A stretch of 64,000 bases of DNA from positions 1 to 64,000 of the IMG/VR virus record IMGVR_UViG_3300046684_000205, one strand, 5' to 3'. The notes beneath the pieces are model-generated. The model was not told where the DNA came from, made no database searches, and saw only the letters and a list, made by a program, of their open reading frames with translations. Shown one piece after another: positions 50,500 to 58,172 of this stretch. The first letter of the stretch is position 1. Each line of letters opens with the position of its first letter. Position numbers and translations under genes: made by a program. The DNA comes from a virus.

Positions 50500-51141
50500 A
50501 TGAGCATCCCTGCAGGTACAACGTTCGGCCGTTTGACGGTGCTTGGGCGCGACGCCGAGCGTTCAGCAAACCCTAGGCGAAAGCAGTTCTATCGCGTGCG
50601 CTGTGTTTGCGGAGTCGAAAAGTCCGCGGAGGGTTGGGCACTCGGCGCCAGCTATATTGTCTCTTGCGGCTGCAAGAAGAAAGAGCACAGCCTACGGCAC
50701 GGCAAGCGGAGGATCGGCAGTAAGGATCCGACGTACCAGACCTGGGACAACATGATTCAGCGCTGCACTAACCCCAACCGCGAGGAGTACCCGTATTACG
50801 GTGGGCGTGGTATTGCCGTGTGCGAGCGCTGGAAGACCTTCGCCAACTTTCTCGCGGATATGGGTGAGCGCCCTGACGGGACTGAGATCGAGCGGGAACG
50901 GAACGAGGAGGGCTACCTTCCTGGCAACTGCGTATGGGCGACGCGCGCAGGGCAGATGCTGAACACACGGAGGACGCACATCGTGATTTTCGACGGTGAG
51001 GCATTGCCGCTAGTTGTGCTGGCCCGTAGATTGGGCCTACCTAAAGAGAAAACCCGCTGGCGCCACAGGCATGGCTGGTCTCTCGAAGAGATTATCAACA
51101 ATAAAAGGAATAAGTTATGGCCCACACACTCACCTGCGTAA
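50500..51141 (+). CDS. HNH/AP2-type mobile endonuclease-like protein
   Basis: 213 residues. An N-terminal Cys cluster (VRCVCG ... VSCGCKKK) precedes the segment TYQTWDNMIQRCTNPN, YGGRGIAVCERW and GYLPGNCVWAT that marks a large group of phage mobile HNH/AP2-type endonucleases. A C-terminal helix may bind DNA. It stands after a terminator and overlaps the SbcD start by 25 bases, as an insertion would. AT-richer at its 3' end than neighbours. Confidence 0.75.
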   Translation: MSIPAGTTFGRLTVLGRDAERSANPRRKQFYRVRCVCGVEKSAEGWALGASYIVSCGCKKKEHSLRHGKRRIGSKDPTYQTWDNMIQRCTNPNREEYPYYGGRGIAVCERWKTFANFLADMGERPDGTEIERERNEEGYLPGNCVWATRAGQMLNTRRTHIVIFDGEALPLVVLARRLGLPKEKTRWRHRHGWSLEEIINNKRNKLWPTHSPA

Positions 51142-52178
51142 GCGACTGGCATCTGGGCGCCATCCGTAGCGCCGGTACCACGCCAGCGACAGCCTACCAG
51201 CTGCGCCAGGACCTGCTGGCGGCTGGTGGCCGGATCCTCGAAAAGACAAAAGGCGATCTGTTAGTCAACGGCGATCTGTTCGACGGCCCGGACATCCCGC
51301 GCGCAGACTTGCTGCAGGCGATCCGCATGTTCAGCGACTGGCTCGACGAAAACCCGACCAGCCGCCTGCTCCTCGCCAACGGCAACCACGATCTCGACAA
51401 GAACTCGACGCGCCTGTCGTCCTTCCAGTTCTTCGCCCAACTGCTGATGGGGCAATACCCGCAACGCGTGACGCACGTCGAGGAAGGCACCAGCATCATC
51501 GAGCACGACGCCTACGTGATCCCCCATCGCGCCAACCAGGATCTGTTCAACATCGAGCTGGCCAATGTCCCGCCGTGCCGCTTCCTGTTCGTGCACGCCA
51601 ACTACGACAACCAGTTTGCGGTCGAATCCGACCACTCGCTGAATCTGTCGAAAGAGCAGGCCCAGCAGCTGCCGGTCGAATACATCGTGTTCGGCCACGA
51701 GCATCAGGCGCGCACCGAGCTGGGTGGCAAGGTCGTGATCGTCGGAAACCAGTTCCCGAGTTCGATCAGCGACTGCCTGGGCAATACGGACAAGCAGCTG
51801 CTGCGCATCGCGGACGGCAAATACAGCCTGCACACGACCTGGCAGGATATTGACGAGCGTACCGGCAAGATCGACTACACCGAGCAGGACTGGCGGGAGC
51901 TGGTCGACGTCGGCCGCTTCATTCGCGTGACCGGCCACGCCACGGCCGCCGAAGCCGACAAGGTCGTGACGGTGCTGGGGCGCTTCCGGCGCGAAGCTGA
52001 CGCCCTGGTCATCACCAACGCGGTGAAGATCGAAGGCATCGACGACGGCGCCGAGATGACGCTGTCGCACGAGGAGGTCACGTCCTTCAACGTGATGGAG
52101 GCGCTGCGCGAATTCCTCGGGCCCGATGACGCGGCCGAGATCGACAAAATTATGGGAGAACAAGATGCAGTTTCCTGA
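51117..52178 (+). CDS. sbcD: SbcD/Mre11-like (T4 gp47-like) nuclease
   Basis: 353 residues. Metallophosphoesterase motifs in order: SDWHLG, NGDLFDG, NGNHD, FVHANYDN and FGHEHQ, i.e. the five-motif set binding two metal ions. Partner of the SbcC-like ATPase encoded after two small genes; together they process DNA ends and hairpins. ATG 51117 is preceded by AAAAGGAATAAG. Confidence 0.87.
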   Translation: MAHTLTCVSDWHLGAIRSAGTTPATAYQLRQDLLAAGGRILEKTKGDLLVNGDLFDGPDIPRADLLQAIRMFSDWLDENPTSRLLLANGNHDLDKNSTRLSSFQFFAQLLMGQYPQRVTHVEEGTSIIEHDAYVIPHRANQDLFNIELANVPPCRFLFVHANYDNQFAVESDHSLNLSKEQAQQLPVEYIVFGHEHQARTELGGKVVIVGNQFPSSISDCLGNTDKQLLRIADGKYSLHTTWQDIDERTGKIDYTEQDWRELVDVGRFIRVTGHATAAEADKVVTVLGRFRREADALVITNAVKIEGIDDGAEMTLSHEEVTSFNVMEALREFLGPDDAAEIDKIMGEQDAVS

Positions 52179-52458
52179 AGCGGACTACCTGCGGTATGAC
52201 CCTTGCGAAGGGAGTGACGCCGTCATCACCCTTCGCAAAGTAAAGCTGCGGACGGCGCGTATATCGCATGCCTGCTTCCTCGGCACCGCACCAGGCGGTG
52301 ACAACCATCAGATCCAGCCTGGGGAGATATATCGCTCTGAACGTGCACTCGTAGATGGCGATTACTGGGGCCACTACAAAGTGTGCGTGCCCTGCATGGA
52401 TAAATGGCTTGCTGATGTCGGCCGCCCAGTTAAAAAGGAAGAAAGCAATGCTGCTTAA
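52165..52458 (+). CDS. Hypothetical protein with Cys pair
   Basis: 97 residues from ATG 52165, overlapping sbcD by 14 bases. YKVCVPCMDKW near the C-terminus is a CxxC pair. Function unknown; placed between the SbcD and SbcC genes. Confidence 0.5.
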   Translation: MQFPEADYLRYDPCEGSDAVITLRKVKLRTARISHACFLGTAPGGDNHQIQPGEIYRSERALVDGDYWGHYKVCVPCMDKWLADVGRPVKKEESNAA

Positions 52459-52639
52459 CCTGCTCAAGGCCGCGACCGCGGTTGTCGTCACGCCGTTCGC
52501 CGTTGTCGTCGACACCGTGATGTTCATCCCCGATGCCTGCTCGTACGACAAAAAGCGCGATCTGCCCTACAGCCGCACTGGCGCCTTGCTGAAGGCCGCC
52601 GGCGAAGCCGTCACCGACGCTGTCACACTGGACAAATAA
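52448..52639 (+). CDS. Small membrane-associated protein
   Basis: 63 residues from ATG 52448. N-terminal hydrophobic segment LLKAATAVVVTPFAVVVDTV and a helical tail. This pattern recurs beside phage recombination genes; function unknown. Confidence 0.5.
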   Translation: MLLNLLKAATAVVVTPFAVVVDTVMFIPDACSYDKKRDLPYSRTGALLKAAGEAVTDAVTLDK

Positions 52640-52641
52640 TC

Positions 52642-54834
52642 ATGCTCAAAAAGATCCGCCTCCAGAATTTCCGCCAGCACCTCGACCGCGCTTTCGACTT
52701 CGGCCCGGGCCTGAACGCCATCCGTGGCGAGAACGAAGCCGGCAAGACGACCGTGCTCGAAGCCTTCTTCTACTTCTGCTTCGGCGCGCGCGCCCTGCGC
52801 GAGTCGCTCGACGACGTCGTCACCTACCACCAGCCGGTGTCCAGGCTGCGCGTCGACTGCGAGATTGAACACCTTGGCGTCACCTACAGCGGCTACCGCG
52901 GCAAGTCCGGCGCCGAGGTCAACTTCGGCCGCGAGAAGATCACCGGCCAGAACGAGGTCACCGCTTTCTTCGAGCGCCTGTTCGGCGCCGACGCCAAGCT
53001 GGCCGGCAAGCTGATGTTCGCCTCGCAGAAGTCGCTGGCCGAGTCGCTCAAGGAAGGGCCGACCGCCGCCGGCAAGATGATCGAGGATCTGGCCAACTTC
53101 GATCTGATCGACCGGGTTGCCGAGGCGATCTCCACCCAGCGCACCACCGGCAAGACCGATGGCGTCGAGGCGCGCATCGCCCAGCTGCGCCAACAGGAAA
53201 GCGAGGGCCAGACCCCCGAAGACCTTGGGACGCTGCGCGTCGAGGTCACAAATGCCGCCGAAATGGTGACGGGCGCCGGCATGGAGCTCGACGAGCTGCA
53301 GCGGCAGCGCGATCAGCTCGACGTCGACCAGGCGCGCCAGGTCATCGCCAGCGAGGCGGCGCTGTCGCGCACGATCGAGAAGGCGACCTTCGATATCGAT
53401 GCGCTCGACCGCGATCTGGGCCGGCCTGCGGTGCTGCCGCCTGAGGAGGGCGCCATCGAAAAGGCGCGCGCGGCGGTGGAAGCCGGCAAGCGGCAGGCGC
53501 AGGCCGCAAAGCTGCACGCCGAGCTGCTGGGTATCGAAACGATCGGGCTGTGGGATCAGGATCTGGCGTCGCTGGAGGCTGAGATCGCGAAGACGCAGGC
53601 TGCGGTTGAGCGTGAATCGAAGACACGCGCCAGTATCGCACAGGCCATGGCAGACCTCGAGCGCGAACACGCCGAGCGCGTGCGCGCCAGCGATGTCAGG
53701 GTCGCCCAGCTGGAAGGCCGACTGATCAGGGAGACCACCTGCGCGCTGTGCCAGAAGGATCTGACCGAAGTGCCAGAGGTGGTGCGCGCCAACAGCGACC
53801 TGCAGCGCCAGATCGACGAAGTGAAGCTGGCGGCCGTCCAGGCCGGCAATGAGTCACGTATCCGCAAGCTCGAACTGGACGCAGACCTTGTAGCTTCCCA
53901 GGTCGACCTCGACACACAGCTCGAATACCTGGCGCAGCTGAACGACGTGGTCCGGACCAACGCCAAGGTCGAGCAGCTGTATGCGCGCGCAGCCGACTTC
54001 ATCGAGGTCGACCGCAGCGTGGTGCCGGGCCAGTGGAAGTGGACCGGCCCGGCGCTGGAACACGTGCCGGCCGACCTGGCCAACCAGCTGGCGCACCTTG
54101 AGCGCCTGAGTCATGACGCAGCGGCGGACAAGGCGCGCCGCGAGGAGAGGGCCGCCCAGCGCGACAAGGTGGTGCTGGAGCGCCGCGACGCGATTGCGGC
54201 GCGCAACGGGCTGCCGCTGAAGGATGCGAGGGAAACGCTGGAGGATGCTGCGGATCTCGACGTTATCATCAAGGACCGGCAGCTGAAGCTGCAGGCGCTG
54301 CAGCAAACTCTGCAGGACCGCCAGATCTCCCTCGCCACTAAGGAAGCACTGGCCGTCCAGCAGCAGCGCCAGCTGGAGCTGACGCGTCAGCAGCTGGCCG
54401 CCGCCGAGGCCGAGCTGGTCGAGATGCAGAAATACAATTTGCTGATCAGGAAGGTGCGCGCGGCGCGCCCGGCCATCACGAACAAGTTGTGGAACATCGT
54501 GCTGGGCGGCGTTTCGAAACACTTCAGCGAGGTGCGCGGTACCGAGTCGCGTATCACCCGCGCCGACGGCATCTTCAAATGCAACGGCTGGCCGGTCTCG
54601 GGCCTGTCCGGCTCGGCCGAGGACATGCTGGGCCTGGCGATGCGCATCACGCTCACGCGCACTTTCCTGCCAGGCATCGACATGCTGCAGCTGGATGAGC
54701 CGGGCGCAGCATGTTCCGATGCGCGCGAGACCGCCATGCTGGGCATGCTCTCGACTCTCAATTTCGGCCAGATCATCATGATCAGCCACAACGACCTGGT
54801 CGACGCTGTCGCCGACCGCATCATCACCGTTTAA
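52642..54834 (+). CDS. sbcC: SbcC/Rad50-like (T4 gp46-like) SMC-type ATPase
   Basis: 730 residues. Walker A GENEAGKTT (near 31-39), two long coiled-coil arms around a zinc-hook ETTCALCQKD (near 366), then signature LSGSAEDMLGLAM, Walker B MLQLDEPGAA and His-switch MISHND. Works with the SbcD-like nuclease on DNA ends. Shorter arms than bacterial SbcC. Confidence 0.88.
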   Translation: MLKKIRLQNFRQHLDRAFDFGPGLNAIRGENEAGKTTVLEAFFYFCFGARALRESLDDVVTYHQPVSRLRVDCEIEHLGVTYSGYRGKSGAEVNFGREKITGQNEVTAFFERLFGADAKLAGKLMFASQKSLAESLKEGPTAAGKMIEDLANFDLIDRVAEAISTQRTTGKTDGVEARIAQLRQQESEGQTPEDLGTLRVEVTNAAEMVTGAGMELDELQRQRDQLDVDQARQVIASEAALSRTIEKATFDIDALDRDLGRPAVLPPEEGAIEKARAAVEAGKRQAQAAKLHAELLGIETIGLWDQDLASLEAEIAKTQAAVERESKTRASIAQAMADLEREHAERVRASDVRVAQLEGRLIRETTCALCQKDLTEVPEVVRANSDLQRQIDEVKLAAVQAGNESRIRKLELDADLVASQVDLDTQLEYLAQLNDVVRTNAKVEQLYARAADFIEVDRSVVPGQWKWTGPALEHVPADLANQLAHLERLSHDAAADKARREERAAQRDKVVLERRDAIAARNGLPLKDARETLEDAADLDVIIKDRQLKLQALQQTLQDRQISLATKEALAVQQQRQLELTRQQLAAAEAELVEMQKYNLLIRKVRAARPAITNKLWNIVLGGVSKHFSEVRGTESRITRADGIFKCNGWPVSGLSGSAEDMLGLAMRITLTRTFLPGIDMLQLDEPGAACSDARETAMLGMLSTLNFGQIIMISHNDLVDAVADRIITV

Positions 54835-54844
54835 GGAGAAGTAC

Positions 54845-55102
54845 ATGGACATCGTCCGACACCCCAAAACCAACCACGACTTCGGCGCGCCGGCCGACAT
54901 GCAGGATGGCAGCTGCGAGAGCCTGCCGGTCGTGCTGGTGACGAACGAGTACGGCCACTGGGCCTGCTCCTACTGGAAGCCCAGCGGCCAGGAGCTGGAA
55001 GCCCTGGCCGCTGGCGGCGCCATCCAGCTGGGTGTGCGCCTCGTGGATGATGGTGACAGCCACCCGGTCGTCTCGATGTGCGCCACCAAGGAGGTCCTGT
55101 GA
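54845..55102 (+). CDS. Small conserved phage protein
   Basis: 85 residues after AAGGAGA. VRHPKTNHDFGAP, then ESLPVVLV and YGHWACSYWKPSGQEL, form a small beta-rich domain seen in other phages. Function unknown. Confidence 0.55.
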   Translation: MDIVRHPKTNHDFGAPADMQDGSCESLPVVLVTNEYGHWACSYWKPSGQELEALAAGGAIQLGVRLVDDGDSHPVVSMCATKEVL

Positions 55103-55314
55103 GCGAACCCATCAACCGTGACGGCTGGATCGAGCTGGACGCCTTCTGCGCCAAGTACGGCGAACGCAAGAACACGGTCCACAAGCGTGTGACCGACGGC
55201 ACCTGGCCGCGCGGCGAGCTCTACTCGTCGCCGTCCGGCGGCACCGGCTTCGTGCACGAGGCGCGCGCGGTGGCGTGGCTGAGGGAGAACGGCAAGCTGC
55301 GGGTGGAAGCGTGA
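55099..55314 (+). CDS. Excisionase/MerR-type HTH protein
   Basis: 71 residues from GTG 55099. WIELDAFCAKYGERKNTVHK, RVTDGTWPRGELYS and WLRENGK give the winged-helix layout of phage excisionase-like DNA-binding proteins. No integrase is in the window, so a regulatory rather than excision role is equally possible. Confidence 0.65.
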   Translation: MSEPINRDGWIELDAFCAKYGERKNTVHKRVTDGTWPRGELYSSPSGGTGFVHEARAVAWLRENGKLRVEA

Positions 55315-55496
55315 GCGCCGACCGTCCGGCCTTGCCTTCTTGCGGAGGCATGGGCGGCCGCAGCCCCAGAACCGGCAAGGAGGTCGGCAGCCGTCACAGC
55401 TGGCCTGATGGGTGGGGACAGGGCCAATGCCGGTTCTGCCACAAATCCCTAGACAGCTTGCAGGCGACGGCCAAACAACTTGCGAAGGTGAAGTAA
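55311..55496 (+). CDS. Small zinc-binding protein, end of replication block
   Basis: 61 residues from GTG 55311. CRFCHKS is a Cys pair near the C-terminus that, with an upstream Cys, may bind zinc. Last gene of the + strand block; two bases separate it from the bidirectional terminator. Confidence 0.5.
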   Translation: MSADRPALPSCGGMGGRSPRTGKEVGSRHSWPDGWGQGQCRFCHKSLDSLQATAKQLAKVK

Positions 55497-55497
55497 C

Positions 55498-55528
55498 AAT
55501 ACGCCGGCGATCAGCCGGCGTATTTTTC
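55498..55528. terminator. Bidirectional terminator between convergent blocks
   Basis: 11-bp stem AATACGCCGGC/GCCGGCGTATT with a five-base loop, U-tract TTTTCTTT for the + strand and A-rich arm for the - strand. The - strand stop codon of the phosphoesterase lies inside the loop. Confidence 0.85.
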
Positions 55529-56275
55529 TTTGACCTCGGCGAGCGGGATGAACTGCTCGTCGAAGCACCCATCCTCGACGTTCTTCAGATAGACCACACC
55601 GTGCCAGTGCTGGTTGCCCTGCGGGCCAAGGTATCCCTCTTCGTGCTCGTAGGCGCTCCCCGCGATGATCGAGGTGACACGCCGGCCGTCAGCGCGGTAG
55701 GCGAAAGCGATCTGGCGCCCCTGCTGGTGGCCGGCGACACAGCTTTGATGCTTTTTGTTCAACTGGGCCTGCGCGCTCGACGCCGGCCGGCCCATCACAC
55801 CAGTCTGAAAATAGTGGCAGAACGCCACCCCCTCGATGACGACCACCTCGAGAAACTTGTGCACCTCCCAGCCGTACTTCTCGTAAGCCAGATCCTCCAG
55901 CCCGATCGCGCCGGCCAGCATCGGCTCCTCGTTGATCGTGCGTAGGATCCGCTCTTCGTGGTTGCCCGTCGTGAGCACCATGCGCGGGCGGTAGATTCCG
56001 TGCTTGCTGGCGTGGCGACGTAAGTTGTATTCTCGCAGCGGACCTAGCAGGGCCTCCATGCCGGCGTGCGCGGCCTCGATGTCAGCCCGGTACCGGCGCC
56101 CTTCGAACGACTTCTTGCCCTTGTCGTACGAGCTTAAACTCGGCATGTCGGCGAAATCCCCGATATGCACAACAACGTCGGGCTTCTCGGCCACGATCAT
56201 GCGGCCGATGCAGCGCAGGAATTCAAGGTCATCACCGGGCCGTACCTGGGAATCAGGAATCATCAGTATGTTCAT
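55511..56275 (-). CDS. Metallophosphoesterase with variant motifs
   Basis: 254 residues. Calcineurin-like motifs: GDFADM (motif II), GNHEER (motif III) and AGHQQGR (motif V in place of GHxH). Motif I is PDSQ instead of DxH. Last gene of the lysis operon and second enzyme of this superfamily in the window. Substrate unknown; variant metal ligands suggest specialised chemistry. Confidence 0.75.
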   Translation of the reverse strand: MNILMIPDSQVRPGDDLEFLRCIGRMIVAEKPDVVVHIGDFADMPSLSSYDKGKKSFEGRRYRADIEAAHAGMEALLGPLREYNLRRHASKHGIYRPRMVLTTGNHEERILRTINEEPMLAGAIGLEDLAYEKYGWEVHKFLEVVVIEGVAFCHYFQTGVMGRPASSAQAQLNKKHQSCVAGHQQGRQIAFAYRADGRRVTSIIAGSAYEHEEGYLGPQGNQHWHGVVYLKNVEDGCFDEQFIPLAEVKEKYAG

Positions 56276-56396
56276 CGGGTTCCTGCGAATCAGGGATGAT
56301 GGCGCGTCCGTCGATCACGGAGCAGATGGGAATGCTGACGGGGCGTAGCGCCCCGTCAGCATCAGGACGCAGCTTAATGACGTTCAGCTCCGTCAT
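56253..56396 (-). CDS. 47-residue acidic protein encoded across a perfect hairpin
   Basis: Starts at ATG 56396 inside the end of Rz and stops at 56253 inside the phosphoesterase start; both overlaps are 23 bases. Translation: MTELNVIKLRPDADGA and so on to an acidic end (EPDEHTDDS). The DNA in the middle is a 14-bp perfect stem. The tight coupling on both sides supports a real gene. Function unknown. Confidence 0.55.
   Translation of the reverse strand: MTELNVIKLRPDADGALRPVSIPICSVIDGRAIIPDSQEPDEHTDDS
56332..56362. repeat. Perfect 14-bp inverted repeat inside coding DNA
   Basis: ATGCTGACGGGGCG, a 3-base TAG loop and the exact complement. No U-tract follows, so it is unlikely to be a simple terminator. 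It falls within the 47-residue gene on the minus strand. Confidence 0.8.
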
Positions 56397-56913
56397 CGGG
56401 GTGGTACCAGTCGCCGGCACGGCCGTTGAAGGTCACTTGCTGGCGGGCGTAGAAGTCACGCCAGCCGAGGGCCTGCTCGCGCCAGACACGGCAGCTGGCG
56501 GCATTGCTGAGCTCGATGGCTGCGAGCTCGGAAAAGCGTACGGCGCTGGGTCCTGCGTCAGCGTCGCTGGCGGGTCCAGCAGCGGCACCTGACCAGCCGG
56601 CACTGGCGAGGCGCAGGAAGCCAGCAGGAATAGCAAAGTGCTCATCCACAGAAGGTGGCACGACACTTGGGACGAGGGACTCAAGGTTCTTCTCCTGGAC
56701 GTAGATTTTCTGGATGCGGTCCTTGTAGACGGTCTCGACTTTCGTGACCGTCTTGACCTGGGTCTTGACCAGCGTGATGACCTTCTCGACCGCCTGGTCC
56801 TGCGCATGGTGCGCTTCCTGCAGGCGGCCGGTGCCGTAGCTGGCGACTGCCAGCGCGATGATCGCGGCCCAGCGGGCCCAGGGCGGCACGATGACATCGG
56901 TCAGGATGCTCAC
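56374..56913 (-). CDS. Rz: Rz-like inner-membrane spanin
   Basis: 179 residues from GTG 56913 (GGAGG directly upstream, overlapping the endolysin stop). N-terminal membrane anchor WAAIIALAVASYGTG, then a long helical stretch (VEKVITLVKTQVKTVTKVET) and a C-terminal globular end. This type-II topology is that of i-spanins, which span the periplasm with an outer-membrane lipoprotein partner and fuse the membranes at lysis. The partner is encoded inside this gene in another frame. Confidence 0.8.
   Translation of the reverse strand: MSILTDVIVPPWARWAAIIALAVASYGTGRLQEAHHAQDQAVEKVITLVKTQVKTVTKVETVYKDRIQKIYVQEKNLESLVPSVVPPSVDEHFAIPAGFLRLASAGWSGAAAGPASDADAGPSAVRFSELAAIELSNAASCRVWREQALGWRDFYARQQVTFNGRAGDWYHPDDGAERH
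56433..56645 (-). CDS. Rz1: Rz1-like outer-membrane spanin lipoprotein, embedded
   Basis: 70 residues from ATG 56645, wholly inside Rz in a different frame. Signal peptide MSTLLFLLASC with the lipobox LASC (lipidated Cys 11), then a Pro-rich mature chain (PVPAGQVPLLDPPATL) as in Rz1 proteins. A GTG seven codons upstream is a possible earlier start. Embedded Rz1 genes are known from lambda and relatives. Confidence 0.75.
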   Translation of the reverse strand: MSTLLFLLASCASPVPAGQVPLLDPPATLTQDPAPYAFPSSQPSSSAMPPAAVSGASRPSAGVTSTPASK

Positions 56914-57533
56914 AGGACCTCCATCAACAGGTCGAACAGGTCTTTGCAATCGTCAAGACCGATGCTGCCGCCGTTGACTGCGCAGCGCACGCCCGCAAGG
57001 TTGTTGCAGGCCGCGAACTTCTTGCAGCCGTGCGTGATCCAGAACCAGCCGAAGGCAGCGGTGCCGATCTGAATCGTTGCGACCTGATCAGGCGAGGCGA
57101 GCAAGTTCAGGCCCAGTGCGGCGCCGCACTTCTGATAATTTTCCCTGCCGGTCAGCTGGCCCGGGCCGCGGCCGCGATGGCGCCAGCCGTCGCCGCTCTC
57201 GACCGAGCCATTGCCCATCCGATTGGCATAGGCGACGTTGGCGATCATCTGCTGGTTCGCCGGGCGTGTGGGCGTGCGGCCGTACATCTCCGCAAGCTCC
57301 CGCGTGAAGCGCTTCGGCCAGATCAGCTGCAGGGCTTCGACCGAGTAGTTCAGGTTCTCGGTCATCTTCATGAAGCCCTGCGACTCGTGCAGGCACTGCA
57401 CAGCAAAGTGCGCCTGCTCGATGGTGGTGCTGATGTCGAAGCGGGCGCAGGTGGCGTTGATGGCAACGGCCGCGTCATGCGCGATCGCGATCGGCATGCG
57501 GGGCACCGCGTGGCGCAGTTGGTCAGGTGTCAT
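56910..57533 (-). CDS. Endolysin, glycoside hydrolase family 19
   Basis: 207 residues. HFAVQCLHESQGFMKMTENL with catalytic Glu, then YANRMGNGS, WRHRGRGPGQLTGRENY and the C-terminal FWITHGC follow the GH19 (chitinase-fold) lysozyme pattern used by many phages to cut peptidoglycan. No signal peptide, so it needs the holin. Overlaps holin by 11 bases. Confidence 0.85.
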   Translation of the reverse strand: MTPDQLRHAVPRMPIAIAHDAAVAINATCARFDISTTIEQAHFAVQCLHESQGFMKMTENLNYSVEALQLIWPKRFTRELAEMYGRTPTRPANQQMIANVAYANRMGNGSVESGDGWRHRGRGPGQLTGRENYQKCGAALGLNLLASPDQVATIQIGTAAFGWFWITHGCKKFAACNNLAGVRCAVNGGSIGLDDCKDLFDLLMEVL

Positions 57534-57777
57534 TTGCAGCTTTCACTGCCCGGAAGGAAATCGCCAGGCGCAGGACCATGCCGGCGACGACGACGGCGCC
57601 GCCCATGAATTTGTAGACGTTGTCAGGGAGGTAAGGCTGCAGGGCCGGCAGGCTGTTGGTCAGCTCGGACTGGATCTCCCTGGCCCAGGGCAGCGCCGCG
57701 AGCAGCGCGAAGCTGACGTAGGTGCGCCACCTCTTCAGCTCGACGCAGACAGCTGCTTTCAGGTGCTGGAGTGTCAT
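57523..57777 (-). CDS. Holin-like membrane protein 1
   Basis: 84 residues from ATG 57777. Two hydrophobic segments (YVSFALLAALPWA and FMGGAVVVAGMVLRLAI) joined by a Pro-rich loop, with a basic C-terminus; size and place before the endolysin indicate a class II holin. Overlaps its upstream neighbour by four bases. Confidence 0.7.
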   Translation of the reverse strand: MTLQHLKAAVCVELKRWRTYVSFALLAALPWAREIQSELTNSLPALQPYLPDNVYKFMGGAVVVAGMVLRLAISFRAVKAANDT

Positions 57778-58004
57778 TTCGGGTCCTTCCGTACACGCCA
57801 GCGCGCCAGCAGTTTCTGGACGGTCTGCGTCTCGTACAGCCGGATGCAGGACCAGATGAAGGTGACCAGCATCGTCATCTGCGGCAGCCAGCCGAAGAAT
57901 GCCGCCACGGACATGACGAATACGGAATTGTCGATTTCGCGGTTGTGCGGTTCGAGTACAGCGCGCAGATGGGTCCAGTGGAGCTTGGCTTCGGCCAGGG
58001 TCAT
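57774..58004 (-). CDS. Holin-like membrane protein 2
   Basis: 76 residues from ATG 58004 (an ATG two codons upstream at 58010 is the alternative; 58004 gives an ATGA overlap and better GAGG spacing). A soluble N-terminal helix is followed by one long hydrophobic region (VFVMSVAAFFGWLPQMTMLV) and a basic end. Could be antiholin or second holin. Confidence 0.6.
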   Translation of the reverse strand: MTLAEAKLHWTHLRAVLEPHNREIDNSVFVMSVAAFFGWLPQMTMLVTFIWSCIRLYETQTVQKLLARWRVRKDPK

Positions 58005-58096
58005 TCGCATGCCTCGTATTCGTTGTCAGATAGCTCAGAAACGAGGTCTCCGAGGAAAACCAGGAGGCTGCAGGCAATCGCCAGAATTCGGTACAT
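58001..58096 (-). CDS. 31-residue membrane peptide or lipoprotein of lysis cassette
   Basis: From ATG 58096 with GGAGG seven bases upstream. MYRILAIACSLLVFLGDLV then an acidic tail (SELSDNEYEACE). LAIAC could be a lipobox, or the whole may be a signal anchor. It overlaps the holin-like gene start as ATGA. Too small to assign; a lysis regulator is a guess. Confidence 0.55.
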   Translation of the reverse strand: MYRILAIACSLLVFLGDLVSELSDNEYEACE

Positions 58097-58124
58097 TGAC
58101 GCACCTCCATAGTTGATCACAGGA

Positions 58125-58153
58125 ATTTTAGAGCTTGCTGTTCCGCTAGTCCA
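58125..58153 (-). promoter_or_regulatory. Candidate promoter of the lysis cassette
   Basis: Read on the minus strand: TGGACT (58153-58148), 17 bases, TAAAAT (58130-58125), four and five consensus matches. It stands 29 bases before the 31-residue gene, in the only gap between tail and lysis genes. Confidence 0.4.
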
Positions 58154-58172
58154 GCAATAATTGTGCCAGTGG

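Noticed and set aside
56332-56362. 14-bp hairpin as a terminator
   Set aside because: No T-tract follows on either strand and it lies within a coupled coding region.
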